NCBI GenBank assembly: GCA_019636175.1
Contig: JAHBYC010000008.1
Span: forward strand, 23,382 to 87,381
Direction: 5' to 3'
Length of the DNA: 64,000 nt
Source of the DNA: Caulobacter sp.
GTDB lineage: Bacteria > Pseudomonadota > Alphaproteobacteria > Caulobacterales > Caulobacteraceae
Shown: in pieces, positions 8,653-17,017 of the stretch
Layout of the letters: each line of letters begins with the position of its first letter
Position numbering within the stretch: position 1 is the stretch's first letter
Position numbers and translations under genes: made by a program
Notes under the pieces: model-generated
What the model saw: the letters and a program-made list of their open reading frames with translations, nothing else
Told to the model about the DNA's origin: nothing
The model's database searches: none

Positions 8653-9479
8653 TCCCGGTCGAGACCCTTGCGACGCCAGCGGCGATTGGCGAGCGGCTGG
8701 CCCGGGACATCCTGGCCGGCCTGGACCGCGCCGGGAAGGCGGGCGGTCGCTTTGTCCTGGGATGCCCGGCGGGCCGTACGCCCTTGCCTGTCTACCGGGC
8801 TTTGGCGGAAGCCGCGCGAACACGTGATCTGGCGCGGCTCCACCTGATCCTGATGGACGAGTTTGTGGAGGATGACGGGGGGACTTGGCGGCGCGTTCCC
8901 GCGAGCGCGCACCACAGCTGCGCCGGTTTCGCCGTCCGTCATCTCCTTGACCCCCTTCCGGGGATTCCGCGCGCCAACCTTCATGTTCCCGATCCGCGGG
9001 CGCCAGGGGACTACGAGGCGTTGATCGGAGACCTCGGCGGCATCGACCTCTTCCTTCTGGCGAGCGGGGCCACCGACGGTCACGTCGCGTTCAATCCTCC
9101 CGCCACATCGCTTCAAAGCAATACGCGCATCGTCGCCCTGGCCAAAGAGACCCGCGAGGACAACCTCTCCACCTTCCCGAGCTTCGCATCGCTGGGGGAC
9201 GTGCCGACCCACGGGGTGAGCATCGGGCTGGGGACCATCGTTCGTCATTCCCGCGCTGCCGTAATGATGCTGCACGGGTCGCACAAGGGATCGGCCCTGG
9301 CCCGCCTGCGTCAGGCGGAAGGCTTTTGCGAGGCCTGGCCAGCAAGCGTCATCTTCGCCTGTCGAAACCCCCGGATCATCGTGGATCAGGCCGCGGCGCT
9401 GGCCGCGGAGGTTGTCGCGGTCGTCGAGAGACCGGCCGGACGTTCCGGAATTCCACAAGCGCATTGTCAAGACACTTAG
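8649..9479 (+). CDS. NagB-like (glucosamine-6-phosphate deaminase/isomerase family) protein with altered active site
   Basis: This 276-residue protein spans the whole NagB/6-phosphogluconolactonase fold: phosphate loop GCPAGRTP, LILMDEFV (D70), GATDGHVAFN (D143, H145) and GSHKGSAL. These match E. coli NagB D72, D141, H143 and the lysine region. The ring-opening glutamate (E148 in E. coli, from the AFNEP motif) is proline here (P150), so normal deamination is doubtful. It begins at GTG 8649 in a GTGA overlap with GH116. Its stop codon TAG lies inside operator copy 3. It may act as an isomerase, a lactonase, or a deaminase for an odd amino sugar. Confidence 0.75.
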   Translation: MIPVETLATPAAIGERLARDILAGLDRAGKAGGRFVLGCPAGRTPLPVYRALAEAARTRDLARLHLILMDEFVEDDGGTWRRVPASAHHSCAGFAVRHLLDPLPGIPRANLHVPDPRAPGDYEALIGDLGGIDLFLLASGATDGHVAFNPPATSLQSNTRIVALAKETREDNLSTFPSFASLGDVPTHGVSIGLGTIVRHSRAAVMMLHGSHKGSALARLRQAEGFCEAWPASVIFACRNPRIIVDQAAALAAEVVAVVERPAGRSGIPQAHCQDT

Positions 9480-9492
9480 TGACCACTAAGTG
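9464..9492 (+). promoter_or_regulatory. Promoter with operator copy 3 for the Gfo/Idh-kinase unit
   Basis: TTGTCA (9464-9469) and TAAGTG (9487-9492) are spaced by 17 bp. The 16-bp inverted repeat CTTAGTGACCACTAAG (9475-9490, the best copy in the window) fills the end of the spacer and the start of the -10. This places an internal promoter between the NagB-like and Gfo/Idh genes. Confidence 0.7.
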
Positions 9493-9513
9493 ATCTATCA
9501 GCAGGAGACCTCC

Positions 9514-10686
9514 GTGCATCAGCGCAAAAAACACCGGATTGGCGTCATCGGCCTCGGAATGCGGCTCGGCATGCTGCTACGCGCCGCCAGGGCCGAGGGC
9601 TGGGATTTCGACCTTGCCGGCTATTCGGACCCCGATCCCGTCGGCCTCCCCCTCCTCGCCGAACAGGGGATCGACGCCGGCCGCCCCTATCCGGACATTC
9701 AGGCGCTGCTGGCCGACGGCGCCTACGATCTGGTGATGATAGGATCGCCCAATCACCTGCATCTTCAGCATCTCAAGGAGACCCTGGAGGGCCATTCCGG
9801 TCTCGTCTTCATCGAAAAGCCGATCGTCCGGACGGAAGAGGAATCCTTCGAGGCGGCCCGTCTGATACGGCAGCACGGAAAGGACCGGGTTCTGGTCGGC
9901 CTCGTGGCGCGCTCCGCCCCCATCGTGCGGACCGCGATGGAACGCCTCGACGCCAACGTAATCGGCGACATCATTTCCATCGACGCCACCGAACACCTGC
10001 CGCCGGCGCACGGCGCCTACCTGGCCAGGAACTGGCGGCGGCGCGCCGAATGGGGCGGGTCCTACATGCTCGACAAGGTCTGCCATGACTTCGACATCCT
10101 GGGCCGAATGGTGGGCGCCCGGCCGGTTCGCGTGGCCAGCTTCGGCGGCCGTCGAATCTTCAATGCGGAGGCGGTGGGGCAATCTCGCGATGAGGGGCCG
10201 GCGATCCTCCGTCGCCTGTCCGGCTGGAACGCGGCGCCCGACATCAGCGGTGCGGACATGGATGTGACGGACCACCAGGTCGCCATCGTCGAATATGCCA
10301 ACGGGGTGCGGCTGTCCTTCCATTCCAATACCAGCGCGGCCGCGCCGGAGCGTCGCTGGAACCTGGTCGGCCGGGCCGGCACGCTGACCATCGACCTTGT
10401 GCAGAACACCCTGGTGATCACCCCGCTGGAGGCTCGTGGAACGGTCGAACAGCTGCGCTGGCGCGGACCGCCCGGCGATTCCCACGGCGGCGCCGATCAG
10501 GCGATGGCGCGTGACCTGGTGGCCGCGCTGGACGGCGAGCGGGCGTTTCCGGTGTCAGTGACGGATTCACTTGTCGCGGGTCTCACCGTGATGGCGATTG
10601 ACCGGGCCCTTGACGAAGAGCGCATCGTCGATTGCGCCTCGCTCTGGACCCGGCTGGACGCCGCCGAAGCCGGGGAGGCCACGTGA
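9514..10686 (+). CDS. Gfo/Idh/MocA family NAD(P)-dependent oxidoreductase
   Basis: This 390-residue protein starts with a Rossmann strand, IGVIGLGMRLG, has the family EKP motif (FIEKPIV), and the catalytic-site segment DKVCHDFD, corresponding to the conserved Lys/His of the C-terminal domain. Members oxidise or reduce sugar hydroxyls, often at C3 of glycosides. The start is GTG 9514, 6 bases after AGGAG at 9503-9507; the longer frame from 9490 begins inside the operator and is not used. It overlaps the kinase gene by 4 bp. In this locus it could make a 3-keto sugar for elimination by the TIM-barrel protein. Confidence 0.85.
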   Translation: MHQRKKHRIGVIGLGMRLGMLLRAARAEGWDFDLAGYSDPDPVGLPLLAEQGIDAGRPYPDIQALLADGAYDLVMIGSPNHLHLQHLKETLEGHSGLVFIEKPIVRTEEESFEAARLIRQHGKDRVLVGLVARSAPIVRTAMERLDANVIGDIISIDATEHLPPAHGAYLARNWRRRAEWGGSYMLDKVCHDFDILGRMVGARPVRVASFGGRRIFNAEAVGQSRDEGPAILRRLSGWNAAPDISGADMDVTDHQVAIVEYANGVRLSFHSNTSAAAPERRWNLVGRAGTLTIDLVQNTLVITPLEARGTVEQLRWRGPPGDSHGGADQAMARDLVAALDGERAFPVSVTDSLVAGLTVMAIDRALDEERIVDCASLWTRLDAAEAGEAT

Positions 10687-11618
10687 GGTCGATGTCGTCA
10701 TGCGTGATCGGCATCGACGCCGGCGCCACCAAGACCGCCGCTGTCGCCGAGACTCTGGATGGCCGCCTTCTGGACCGGCTACGCACGGGTCCCAGCGCGA
10801 TCGTTGGCTTGCCGGATGCCCGCGCCTTGTCGGTGCTTCGCGACATCGTGGACCGGCTTGCGCCCCGGCGTGAAGCGCTCGCCCACATTACGATCGGCCT
10901 CAGCGGTGTCGATTTCGCCGAAGAGCAACCGGAACAGCACCGCCGGGTGGCCGAAGGGATTGGTGTGCCAGGAGACCGGCTCCTGCTGGTCAATGACAGC
11001 CTGGTGGCCCTGGCGGGGGCGGCGAAGAGCGATAGGACCACGCTTGTCCAGCACGGCACCGAGGTCACGATGGCCTGGCGGCCGCGCGTCGGCGATGAAA
11101 GCGTTTTTGACAGCGTCGGCATCGCCGACTGCTTTGACCTTCGGCTCAGGACGGTGCCGTTGGTCGCCCGCATGCTGGATGGAAGGGCGCGCGTCACGTC
11201 GTTGAAGGATCGTGTGCTCGCCCATTGCGGCGTCGACGCCAGGAGTTTTCCTCGGTGGGTGATCCGGGATCCTGGCGCGCGGGAGCGGATTCTGCAGTTG
11301 GCGCCGGTCGTGTTCGAGGCCTGGCAGTTCGGCGACGCCGCCGCCGCCCAGCTCGTGGAGTCCGCGGTCGAGGACTATGTCACCGCAACGGTGGCGATGG
11401 CGGACCGGCTTGGCCCGGGCGCCTTCGACGCCTGCTTTGGCGGAGGGACGATAGGCCAAGGCGGAAAGAAGCTGCTTTCCCTGATCGCTGAGCGACTGAG
11501 CCATCGCCGCCCTGACGCAAGCCTCGCCCTGCCTGCCCGGCCTCCCGAAGAGGGCGCGCTCATTCTGGCCCGCCGCGCCGCGGACGTGGCCGCGGTCGTT
11601 CAGGGGGCATTACGATGA
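10683..11618 (+). CDS. BadF/BadG/BcrA/BcrD-type ATPase, N-acetylglucosamine-kinase-like sugar kinase
   Basis: This protein of about 311 residues opens with the ASKHA phosphate-1 loop GIDAGATKTAA and has a phosphate-2/hinge segment in VNDSLVALAG. It matches the BadF ATPase family that contains mammalian-type GlcNAc kinase. I place the start at GTG 10683 in a GTGA overlap with the oxidoreductase; ATG 10692 is an equally possible start three codons on. It is the last gene of this unit, with a perfect 9-bp hairpin at its stop. It is the only kinase in the locus and probably traps the freed hexose or amino sugar as a phosphate. Confidence 0.78.
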   Translation: MRSMSSCVIGIDAGATKTAAVAETLDGRLLDRLRTGPSAIVGLPDARALSVLRDIVDRLAPRREALAHITIGLSGVDFAEEQPEQHRRVAEGIGVPGDRLLLVNDSLVALAGAAKSDRTTLVQHGTEVTMAWRPRVGDESVFDSVGIADCFDLRLRTVPLVARMLDGRARVTSLKDRVLAHCGVDARSFPRWVIRDPGARERILQLAPVVFEAWQFGDAAAAQLVESAVEDYVTATVAMADRLGPGAFDACFGGGTIGQGGKKLLSLIAERLSHRRPDASLALPARPPEEGALILARRAADVAAVVQGALR

Positions 11619-11634
11619 CCGCGAAGCGGTCATC
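11614..11634 (+). terminator. Hairpin at the end of the kinase gene
   Basis: GATGACCGC, a GAA loop and GCGGTCATC form perfect 9-bp arms overlapping the TGA stop at 11616. No U-run follows, so it may stabilise the transcript rather than terminate it. Confidence 0.35.
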
Positions 11635-11713
11635 GACGCAAGGGGCGTAAGCCGTATGAGGCATGGTGCGGGCGATGCGGTTTCATCATGTCGCGCTCCG
11701 ACCCGGCCGGCTC

Positions 11714-12343
11714 TCAGGCCAGAATTCGCGCCTGCATATGGCCGATGAAATAGCGCATTACCTCGGCCATCGAGATACGTCCGTCACTGAGCAGCCACTG
11801 CAGCCGCAGGCCGTCCAGCGTGGCGATCATCAAAGCCGCTTCCATGAGAGGATCGAAATCCTGACGGAAGACACCAGCTTGCCGGCCGGCCTCGAACGAA
11901 CGCACAAGCCGCTTGCGGAAGGTCTCGTAGCGCCCTTTGAAATATTCGTTGAATTCGGACCCGGCCTCCAGATGCTCGGCCGACATCAGCACGTCGAGGG
12001 CGGTAAGAACCGGATCGTCTTCCAGGACTTTTCCGAATTCCGCCCATGAGGCGATGTAGTTGGCGTCCGCGGTGTCCAGGTCGCCCGCCATGCGGGTTTC
12101 CTGTTCCCGGTCAGTTTCCTCGAGCACCGCCAGCAGAAGCGCGCTCTTGTTGGGAAAGTGATAGAGCAGGCCGGCGTCGGTGATGCCGATCTCTTCGGCA
12201 AGCATGGCCAGGCTGGTGCCCCTGAAGCCGCGCTGGGCAAACAGCTTTCGCGCACCCTTCAGGATTTCCGCGCGGCGCTTGCGGCCTCGCGGCTGGCGTG
12301 TTCCGGGTGCGGAAGGATGGCCTTCGCGTGAGCCTTCAATCAT
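11714..12343 (-). CDS. TetR family transcriptional regulator
   Basis: The 209-residue protein has a basic N-terminal tail, then a TetR helix-turn-helix at about residues 24-70 (RAEILKGARKLFAQRGFRGT, LAEEIGITDAGLLYHFPNK). The C-terminal ligand domain is not informative. It is the only regulator gene seen in the carbohydrate locus, between the kinase and the TonB receptor, so it is the leading candidate to bind the four operators. No operator copy was found in its own upstream region (12344-12473). A regulator outside the left edge of the window is the main alternative. Confidence 0.85.
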   Translation of the reverse strand: MIEGSREGHPSAPGTRQPRGRKRRAEILKGARKLFAQRGFRGTSLAMLAEEIGITDAGLLYHFPNKSALLLAVLEETDREQETRMAGDLDTADANYIASWAEFGKVLEDDPVLTALDVLMSAEHLEAGSEFNEYFKGRYETFRKRLVRSFEAGRQAGVFRQDFDPLMEAALMIATLDGLRLQWLLSDGRISMAEVMRYFIGHMQARILA

Positions 12344-12414
12344 CTACAAACCTTGCGCGAACTCTCGGACGGACGCCAGAGGCGACGCAAATTATACCTT
12401 TAGCGGCGGAGAAG

Positions 12415-12443
12415 GGCGATGAGGCCTGGCCGGCCTCATCGCC
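12415..12443 (-). terminator. Strong hairpin after the TonB-receptor gene
   Basis: Perfect 12-bp arms GGCGATGAGGCC and GGCCTCATCGCC with a 5-base loop lie 31 bp past the receptor's stop. There is no U-run, but position and stability suggest a 3'-end structure separating the receptor from the TetR gene. Confidence 0.45.
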
Positions 12444-12473
12444 AAGTTCGCCGGGGAGGTGGCCGGCGCCGCC

Positions 12474-14726
12474 CTAGAAGTCGATATCGAAGCTCACACC
12501 GATCGTGCGGACCGAGTTGTAGTTCCACGACTGCAGGATGGCCGTGGGGTCGGCGGTGATGTGGGACAGGAAGCTCGGTACGTACTCATCAGTGCAATTC
12601 TTGCAGAACAGTGAGGCCTTGTAGCGATCACCGAACCGATAGGTCAGGCTGGCGCCGAAAACGTCCACGCCGCCCAGGGCTGTGCCGGGGTCGCCGTTGG
12701 GCGAGAAATTGACGCTGGAGCGCCGGAACCAGTTGGCCTCAAGGCTCAGCAGATTGTCGCCGACCGGGATTTCATAGATGGCCTGGAGGGTGGAGGTGAA
12801 CTTCGGCGCCCCGGCCGGCGCCAGGCCCTTGGCCTGGAACTGACCGGCGACACAGCCCTGGGCCACCGTCTGCCCCGGATAGCAGGTGGTGATGAAATCG
12901 GTGAACTCGCTGTCGGTGAAGCTGGCGCCGAAATTGATCGTCAACTGCTCGGTCGGCCGGGCCGCGCCGTCGATTTCGATGCCCTTGGCGCGAACCCCGC
13001 CGGCGTTGGTCAGGCGGAAAAGCGCCGCCACCGGATCGTAGGTCTGGGTCTGGAAGTCGCTGAACTCCTCATAGAAGCCTGACACATTGAAGCGAAGCCG
13101 GCCGTCAAACAGCGTCGAGCGGAGCCCGGCCTCAAGGTCCTCGACGGTCTCGGGAGCGATGTAGGGGTCGAAGGCGGTGGAGCCGAGATTTTGCGGGTAG
13201 GCCGGTCCCTTGTAACCCGTCGCGTAGGTCAGATAGGCCATGACGTCGGGCGTGAACTGGTACTGAGCGCCAATCTTGTAGCTGAAGTTGGTGTTGGACT
13301 CGCTGAACTTGAAGTTTCCTTGCGGTCCATAGAGCCCGGGCCCATTCACATAGGTCCCGAAATCCTGGGCGATATCCACCTTGACCTTGTCGTAGGTCAG
13401 GCGACCTCCGGCCAGCAGCGTCAGGTCGTCGGTGACGTGGAAGTTCACCTGACCGAAGGCGGCCGTGCTGGCCGTAGTGTTACGGGTCGAGAAGTCGCCC
13501 CCGTAGAAGTTGGGGATGCCCGAGCCGAAGTTTGCGTAGAGTTGCGTATGGCCGTTGTTCACCGATCCGAAATAGTAGAGCCCGACCTGCCCATCGACCC
13601 GATCAAAGTCGAAGGCCAGACGCAGTTCCTCCGATAGCTGCCGGTTATTGGACCCGTTCGTATTGGTGTTGAACAGATCCAGGGTCGAGTAGTCGGTGTC
13701 CAGGTTCAGCTGAAGATCGTAGCGCCGCCAGGCGAGGATGTTCGAGATCGTCAGGTTCGGCGACAGCTTGTGAGAGACGTTCAGTGACACCCCATAGGTG
13801 TCCACGCTGCGGTAGTCGCCGGACGCCGAGTCGATCCCGTATTGCAGGTTCCGGGGGCCCGCCGTCGCGCCGATGCTGGCCAGGGAGCCCGAATAGACGC
13901 CGGCGCCGACGGTCCGCAGAGTCCTGTCCCAGATTCCACCGACGCCGCGTTCACGACTGTAGTCGGCCGTTGCATAGATGGAGGTGGCGTCCGTGGGCTC
14001 CCAAAGATATTTCACCCGGGCCGCGATGCGTTCCTGGGTCTGGTCGACCTGGGCGCCGGGCGGCGAGGTCACGGTCGCCTTCGCGATGGGGTCCTGGCTC
14101 GAGGCAAGCACGTTGACCCGCAGCGCGGAGGTCTCGGTCAACGGCATGTTCAGCGTGCCGCGCAGGACGATGCCGCGGTTCCCGCCGGCCGCCGTGTCCC
14201 TGTTGTCGTACTCGCCTCCGACCGTGCCGCTGGTTTCGCCCAGACGAGGCCGGTTGGTGACCACGTTCAGCAGCCCGGCCGACGCATTGCGGCCGAACAG
14301 AAGGCCCTGCGGACCGCGGAGGACCTCTACCCGGGCGACATCGTTGAAAACGCCGTTGCTCTGGAACAGCGGCACGCCGAGCGAGACATCGTCGACCATC
14401 ACACCAACGCTCGAGTCGACGGTTGGCAGGAAGATGTTGCTCCCGATGCCTCTCAGCGAAAAGGCGTTGTCCGTCGTGGTCTGAAAGCTTGGCGAAACCA
14501 GCTGGAGCTGGCTGAAGTCATTGAGCTTGCGGGCTTCCAGTTCCTCGCCGCCGATCGCCGTGACGGCGACCGGAACCTTCTGCAGGTTCTGTTCGACGCG
14601 CTGGGCGGTGACGATCACCTCTTCCACGGTCGGGCCGCCCTCGGTCGCCGGCGCGGCCCAGGATGCCGAGGCTCCCGCCACACCGACGAAGGCCACCCCG
14701 ATCAGCAATGCTTGCTTCGTAGTCAT
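12474..14726 (-). CDS. TonB-dependent outer-membrane receptor (sugar-locus type)
   Basis: The 750-residue protein has a Sec signal peptide (about residues 1-24, ending SWA) followed by a TonB-box-like VEEVIVTAQR. The plug (about 45-160) includes the LRGPQGLLFGRNASAGLLNV motif, and the beta-barrel ends in an aromatic residue (SFDIDF). It has the iron-receptor-like plug common in sphingomonads and caulobacters, which in these bacteria often imports plant-derived oligosaccharides. ATG 14726 follows an AGGGGAAG-type binding site. Two operator copies lie about 170-220 bp upstream, tying it to the same regulon as the GH116 and symporter genes. No TonB/ExbBD partner gene is nearby. Confidence 0.88.
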   Translation of the reverse strand: MTTKQALLIGVAFVGVAGASASWAAPATEGGPTVEEVIVTAQRVEQNLQKVPVAVTAIGGEELEARKLNDFSQLQLVSPSFQTTTDNAFSLRGIGSNIFLPTVDSSVGVMVDDVSLGVPLFQSNGVFNDVARVEVLRGPQGLLFGRNASAGLLNVVTNRPRLGETSGTVGGEYDNRDTAAGGNRGIVLRGTLNMPLTETSALRVNVLASSQDPIAKATVTSPPGAQVDQTQERIAARVKYLWEPTDATSIYATADYSRERGVGGIWDRTLRTVGAGVYSGSLASIGATAGPRNLQYGIDSASGDYRSVDTYGVSLNVSHKLSPNLTISNILAWRRYDLQLNLDTDYSTLDLFNTNTNGSNNRQLSEELRLAFDFDRVDGQVGLYYFGSVNNGHTQLYANFGSGIPNFYGGDFSTRNTTASTAAFGQVNFHVTDDLTLLAGGRLTYDKVKVDIAQDFGTYVNGPGLYGPQGNFKFSESNTNFSYKIGAQYQFTPDVMAYLTYATGYKGPAYPQNLGSTAFDPYIAPETVEDLEAGLRSTLFDGRLRFNVSGFYEEFSDFQTQTYDPVAALFRLTNAGGVRAKGIEIDGAARPTEQLTINFGASFTDSEFTDFITTCYPGQTVAQGCVAGQFQAKGLAPAGAPKFTSTLQAIYEIPVGDNLLSLEANWFRRSSVNFSPNGDPGTALGGVDVFGASLTYRFGDRYKASLFCKNCTDEYVPSFLSHITADPTAILQSWNYNSVRTIGVSFDIDF

Positions 14727-14897
14727 GTCTCTTCCCCTTTCTGCGGATCGGTCCGTTGTCTGGCACGATCCATTCTGGCCAGGGCTGCTCCCCCCTGGTT
14801 TCGGTCGTTTCTGACGGCGGGGCTCGGGCCTTCAGGAGCTTCTTGACGGCTCCGCATCTCCCAAAAATACGCTCCCACACTACGCCGCTTCGAATTT

Positions 14898-14948
14898 CTA
14901 GAGGTCACTAGGTAAATCGACTTGGAAAAAAAATCTAGTGACCACTAA
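14898..14948 (-). promoter_or_regulatory. Tandem operator copies 4a and 4b upstream of the TonB receptor
   Basis: Copy 4a is CTAGAGGTCACTAG (14898-14911) and copy 4b is CTAGTGACCACTAA (14935-14948), centres about 37 bp apart. The stretch around 4a also matches the 3' half of copy 2 (CACTAGGTAA). A minus-strand -10 such as TAGAAA next to 4a is possible, with a poor -35. The spacer includes a run of eight A. Confidence 0.62.
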
Positions 14949-15219
14949 AAATTAAACGCGCACCACCGTCGCGGCCTCTGGCGGGGAGCAAGAGCGGGAA
15001 GAAGCAGGGCCAGCGCCGGAACAGGTCACGGCGCGGCGCCCTGCGGACCACGGCCGTTCGCCGAAGGGCCGGGTCAAGAGCTTCCGGGCGGAGTCCCTGT
15101 CTGGGGCGCGATTCCGGACGCGTAAGGCCGTGCCCGACCCGTTGCAGAGGGCGGCAGCCGAAGTGAAACGGAAAGCGGGAAAGCAGGAGCTGAGGAATCA
15201 GCAGCTTGACGGATTTAGA
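14949..15219. other. Non-coding stretch between the sugar locus and tRNA-Ser
   Basis: No convincing gene is seen in these 271 bp; the short open frames are arginine-rich out-of-frame readings. No integrase fragment or direct repeat of the tRNA 3' end was found. Confidence 0.5.
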
Positions 15220-15309
<90 letters not shown>

Positions 15310-15457
15310 ATATCGGTGTCGGAGCCAGCCTTGCGGGAGGCCCCTAGAGCGAAGGCGCGGAACCTAGCGATGCGGCCCGCAAATCGCAAGCGCCTTTGCG
15401 CGGCGACGGAAAGGGCGGGAAAATCCGTGGAACCGGCAGGTGTTCAACGAGGACCGC

Positions 15458-16501
15458 ATGACCCGACAACCGTTCATCCGTCTCGCCCTGCTGCTGGGAC
15501 TGCTGGCCGTCGGGCCGGCGCCGGCCCTTGCCGCCAGCGGCGGCGACACCGCCGTCTGCCAGGCGGCGCAGGACTATTCGGCGGCCCGTCGGGGGGTCTC
15601 GGTCCTGGTGATGCGCAACGGCGCCACGGTCTGCGAGGGCTATGCCGGCCAGGGCGGTCCCGACAGGGGCTGGGAGCTGTGGTCGGGCACCAAGAGCTTC
15701 ACCGGGCTGATCGCCGCGGCCGCCGTCCAGGATCACCTGCTGACCCTGGACGAGAAGGTGGCCGACACCCTGCCGGAATGGCGCTCCGATCCCCTCAAGA
15801 GCCAGATCACCCTGCGCCAGCTGCTGTCGCTGTCCAGCGGGCTGGAGGGGACCGTCGGCCGCGCCCCGGACTATGACAGGGCCATCGTCGCCCCGGTGAC
15901 CGCCCCGCCGGGAACCCTGTTCCAGTACGGCGCCGAGCCCTTCCAGGTGTTCGGCGCGGTGATGAACCGGAAGCTGGCCGCGGCCCGCACGGGCGACGCC
16001 GATGTGCTGGCCTATCTCAAGCGGCGGATCCTCGACCCCATCGGCGTGCGCTGGAGCGGCTGGCGACGCACGGTCGGCGGCGATGTGATGATGCCGCAGG
16101 GCGCCAGCTTCACGGCAAGGGAATGGGCGAAATTCGGCGAGTTCGTGCGTGCCGGCGGGATTGTCGAGGGCCGGCCGATCGTCGATCCGGCGACCTTCAG
16201 GGCCCTGTTCGTCGGCACGGCGGCCAATCCCGCCTATGGCGTCAGCTGGTGGCTGCCCCGCGCAGGCGGCCGGGGGCCGCGCACCGCCAGCATCGACTTC
16301 GCCGACCACGCCGCAGAACTGCCCGCCGACATGGTCATCGCCGCCGGGGCGGGCGATCAGCGGCTGTATGTCGTACCCTCCTGCGGCCTGACGGTCGTGC
16401 GCCAGGCGGCGTTTGGCCTCGGCATTGGCAGGGGGCGCCGCGGTCCGGGCTGGAGCGACTATGAGTTCCTCCAGCCGATCCTGGAGACCTGGTGCCGATA
16501 G
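15458..16501 (+). CDS. Serine hydrolase of the beta-lactamase/penicillin-binding fold, exported
   Basis: From ATG 15458 the 347-residue protein has a clear signal peptide (RLALLLGLLAVGPAPALA, cleavage near residue 25). The SxxK motif follows as SGTK (S76, K79), then LRQLLSLSSGLEG, typical of class-C-like serine hydrolases. The second motif is atypical (QYGAEPF, where YxN is usual). It likely acts in the periplasm as an esterase, peptidase or amidase; true beta-lactamase activity is not implied. An upstream ATG at 15440 would spoil the signal sequence. A short hairpin follows the stop. Confidence 0.8.
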   Translation: MTRQPFIRLALLLGLLAVGPAPALAASGGDTAVCQAAQDYSAARRGVSVLVMRNGATVCEGYAGQGGPDRGWELWSGTKSFTGLIAAAAVQDHLLTLDEKVADTLPEWRSDPLKSQITLRQLLSLSSGLEGTVGRAPDYDRAIVAPVTAPPGTLFQYGAEPFQVFGAVMNRKLAAARTGDADVLAYLKRRILDPIGVRWSGWRRTVGGDVMMPQGASFTAREWAKFGEFVRAGGIVEGRPIVDPATFRALFVGTAANPAYGVSWWLPRAGGRGPRTASIDFADHAAELPADMVIAAGAGDQRLYVVPSCGLTVVRQAAFGLGIGRGRRGPGWSDYEFLQPILETWCR

Positions 16502-16505
16502 GGCG

Positions 16506-16525
16506 GGTTCCGATGAGCCGGAACC
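16506..16525 (+). terminator. Short hairpin after the serine hydrolase
   Basis: GGTTCCG and CGGAACC arms with a 6-base loop lie 5 bases after the stop, between two convergent genes. No U-run is present. Confidence 0.3.
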
Positions 16526-16568
16526 GGTCATCGTAACAACAGGCGCGACCAGAAGGGCTCCCCGCCAG

Positions 16569-17006
16569 TCAGGCCTTGGGCCACAGCACCATCTGGGTGC
16601 AGCGGAACAGGGCGATGGTCTTGCCGGTCTCAGCATGGCGCACCACCGCGTCCCAGACCTGGGTGGTTCGACCGCCATGCACCAGGATGGCCTCGGTGAC
16701 GACGGTCCCGTCGCGGGCGGTGCCGAGGAAGTTGGACTTCAGCTCGATGGTGGTGAATCCGCTCGCCCCCTCCGGCAGGCTCATCACACAGCCGTAGCCG
16801 GCGGCGCTGTCGGCCAGGGCGACCACGCTGGCGGCGTGCAGAAAGCCGTTGGGCGCCATGTGGTAGGTCTCGACCTCGAAGCGGCCCTTGACGAAGCCTG
16901 ATCGCACCTCGTCCCAGACGATGCCGAGATGGCCCGGCAGCCGGCCCTTCTGGCGTTCGGTGAAAAAGGCGACGCCGTCTTCGGCGGCGGGTCCGATAGC
17001 GCTCAT
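16569..17006 (-). CDS. PaaI-family hotdog thioesterase (distal copy)
   Basis: Starting at ATG 17006 this is a 145-residue single-domain hotdog protein. It has the PaaI/YigI-like pattern HMAPNGFLHAASVVALADSAAGYG around the active-site helix, followed by FTTIELKSNFLGTA, the typical long beta strand. The family hydrolyses acyl-CoA thioesters. It is 11 bp downstream of a second thioesterase gene and after an enoyl-CoA hydratase, in a three-gene operon. A longer frame reading up to 17534 runs through the neighbour out of frame and was not used. Confidence 0.85.
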   Translation of the reverse strand: MSAIGPAAEDGVAFFTERQKGRLPGHLGIVWDEVRSGFVKGRFEVETYHMAPNGFLHAASVVALADSAAGYGCVMSLPEGASGFTTIELKSNFLGTARDGTVVTEAILVHGGRTTQVWDAVVRHAETGKTIALFRCTQMVLWPKA

Positions 17007-17017
17007 GTCCTGTCTCC

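Noticed and set aside
9490-9513. Upstream GTG start for the Gfo/Idh gene
   Set aside because: It lies inside the operator and -10 and has no binding site; GTG 9514 has AGGAG at the right distance.
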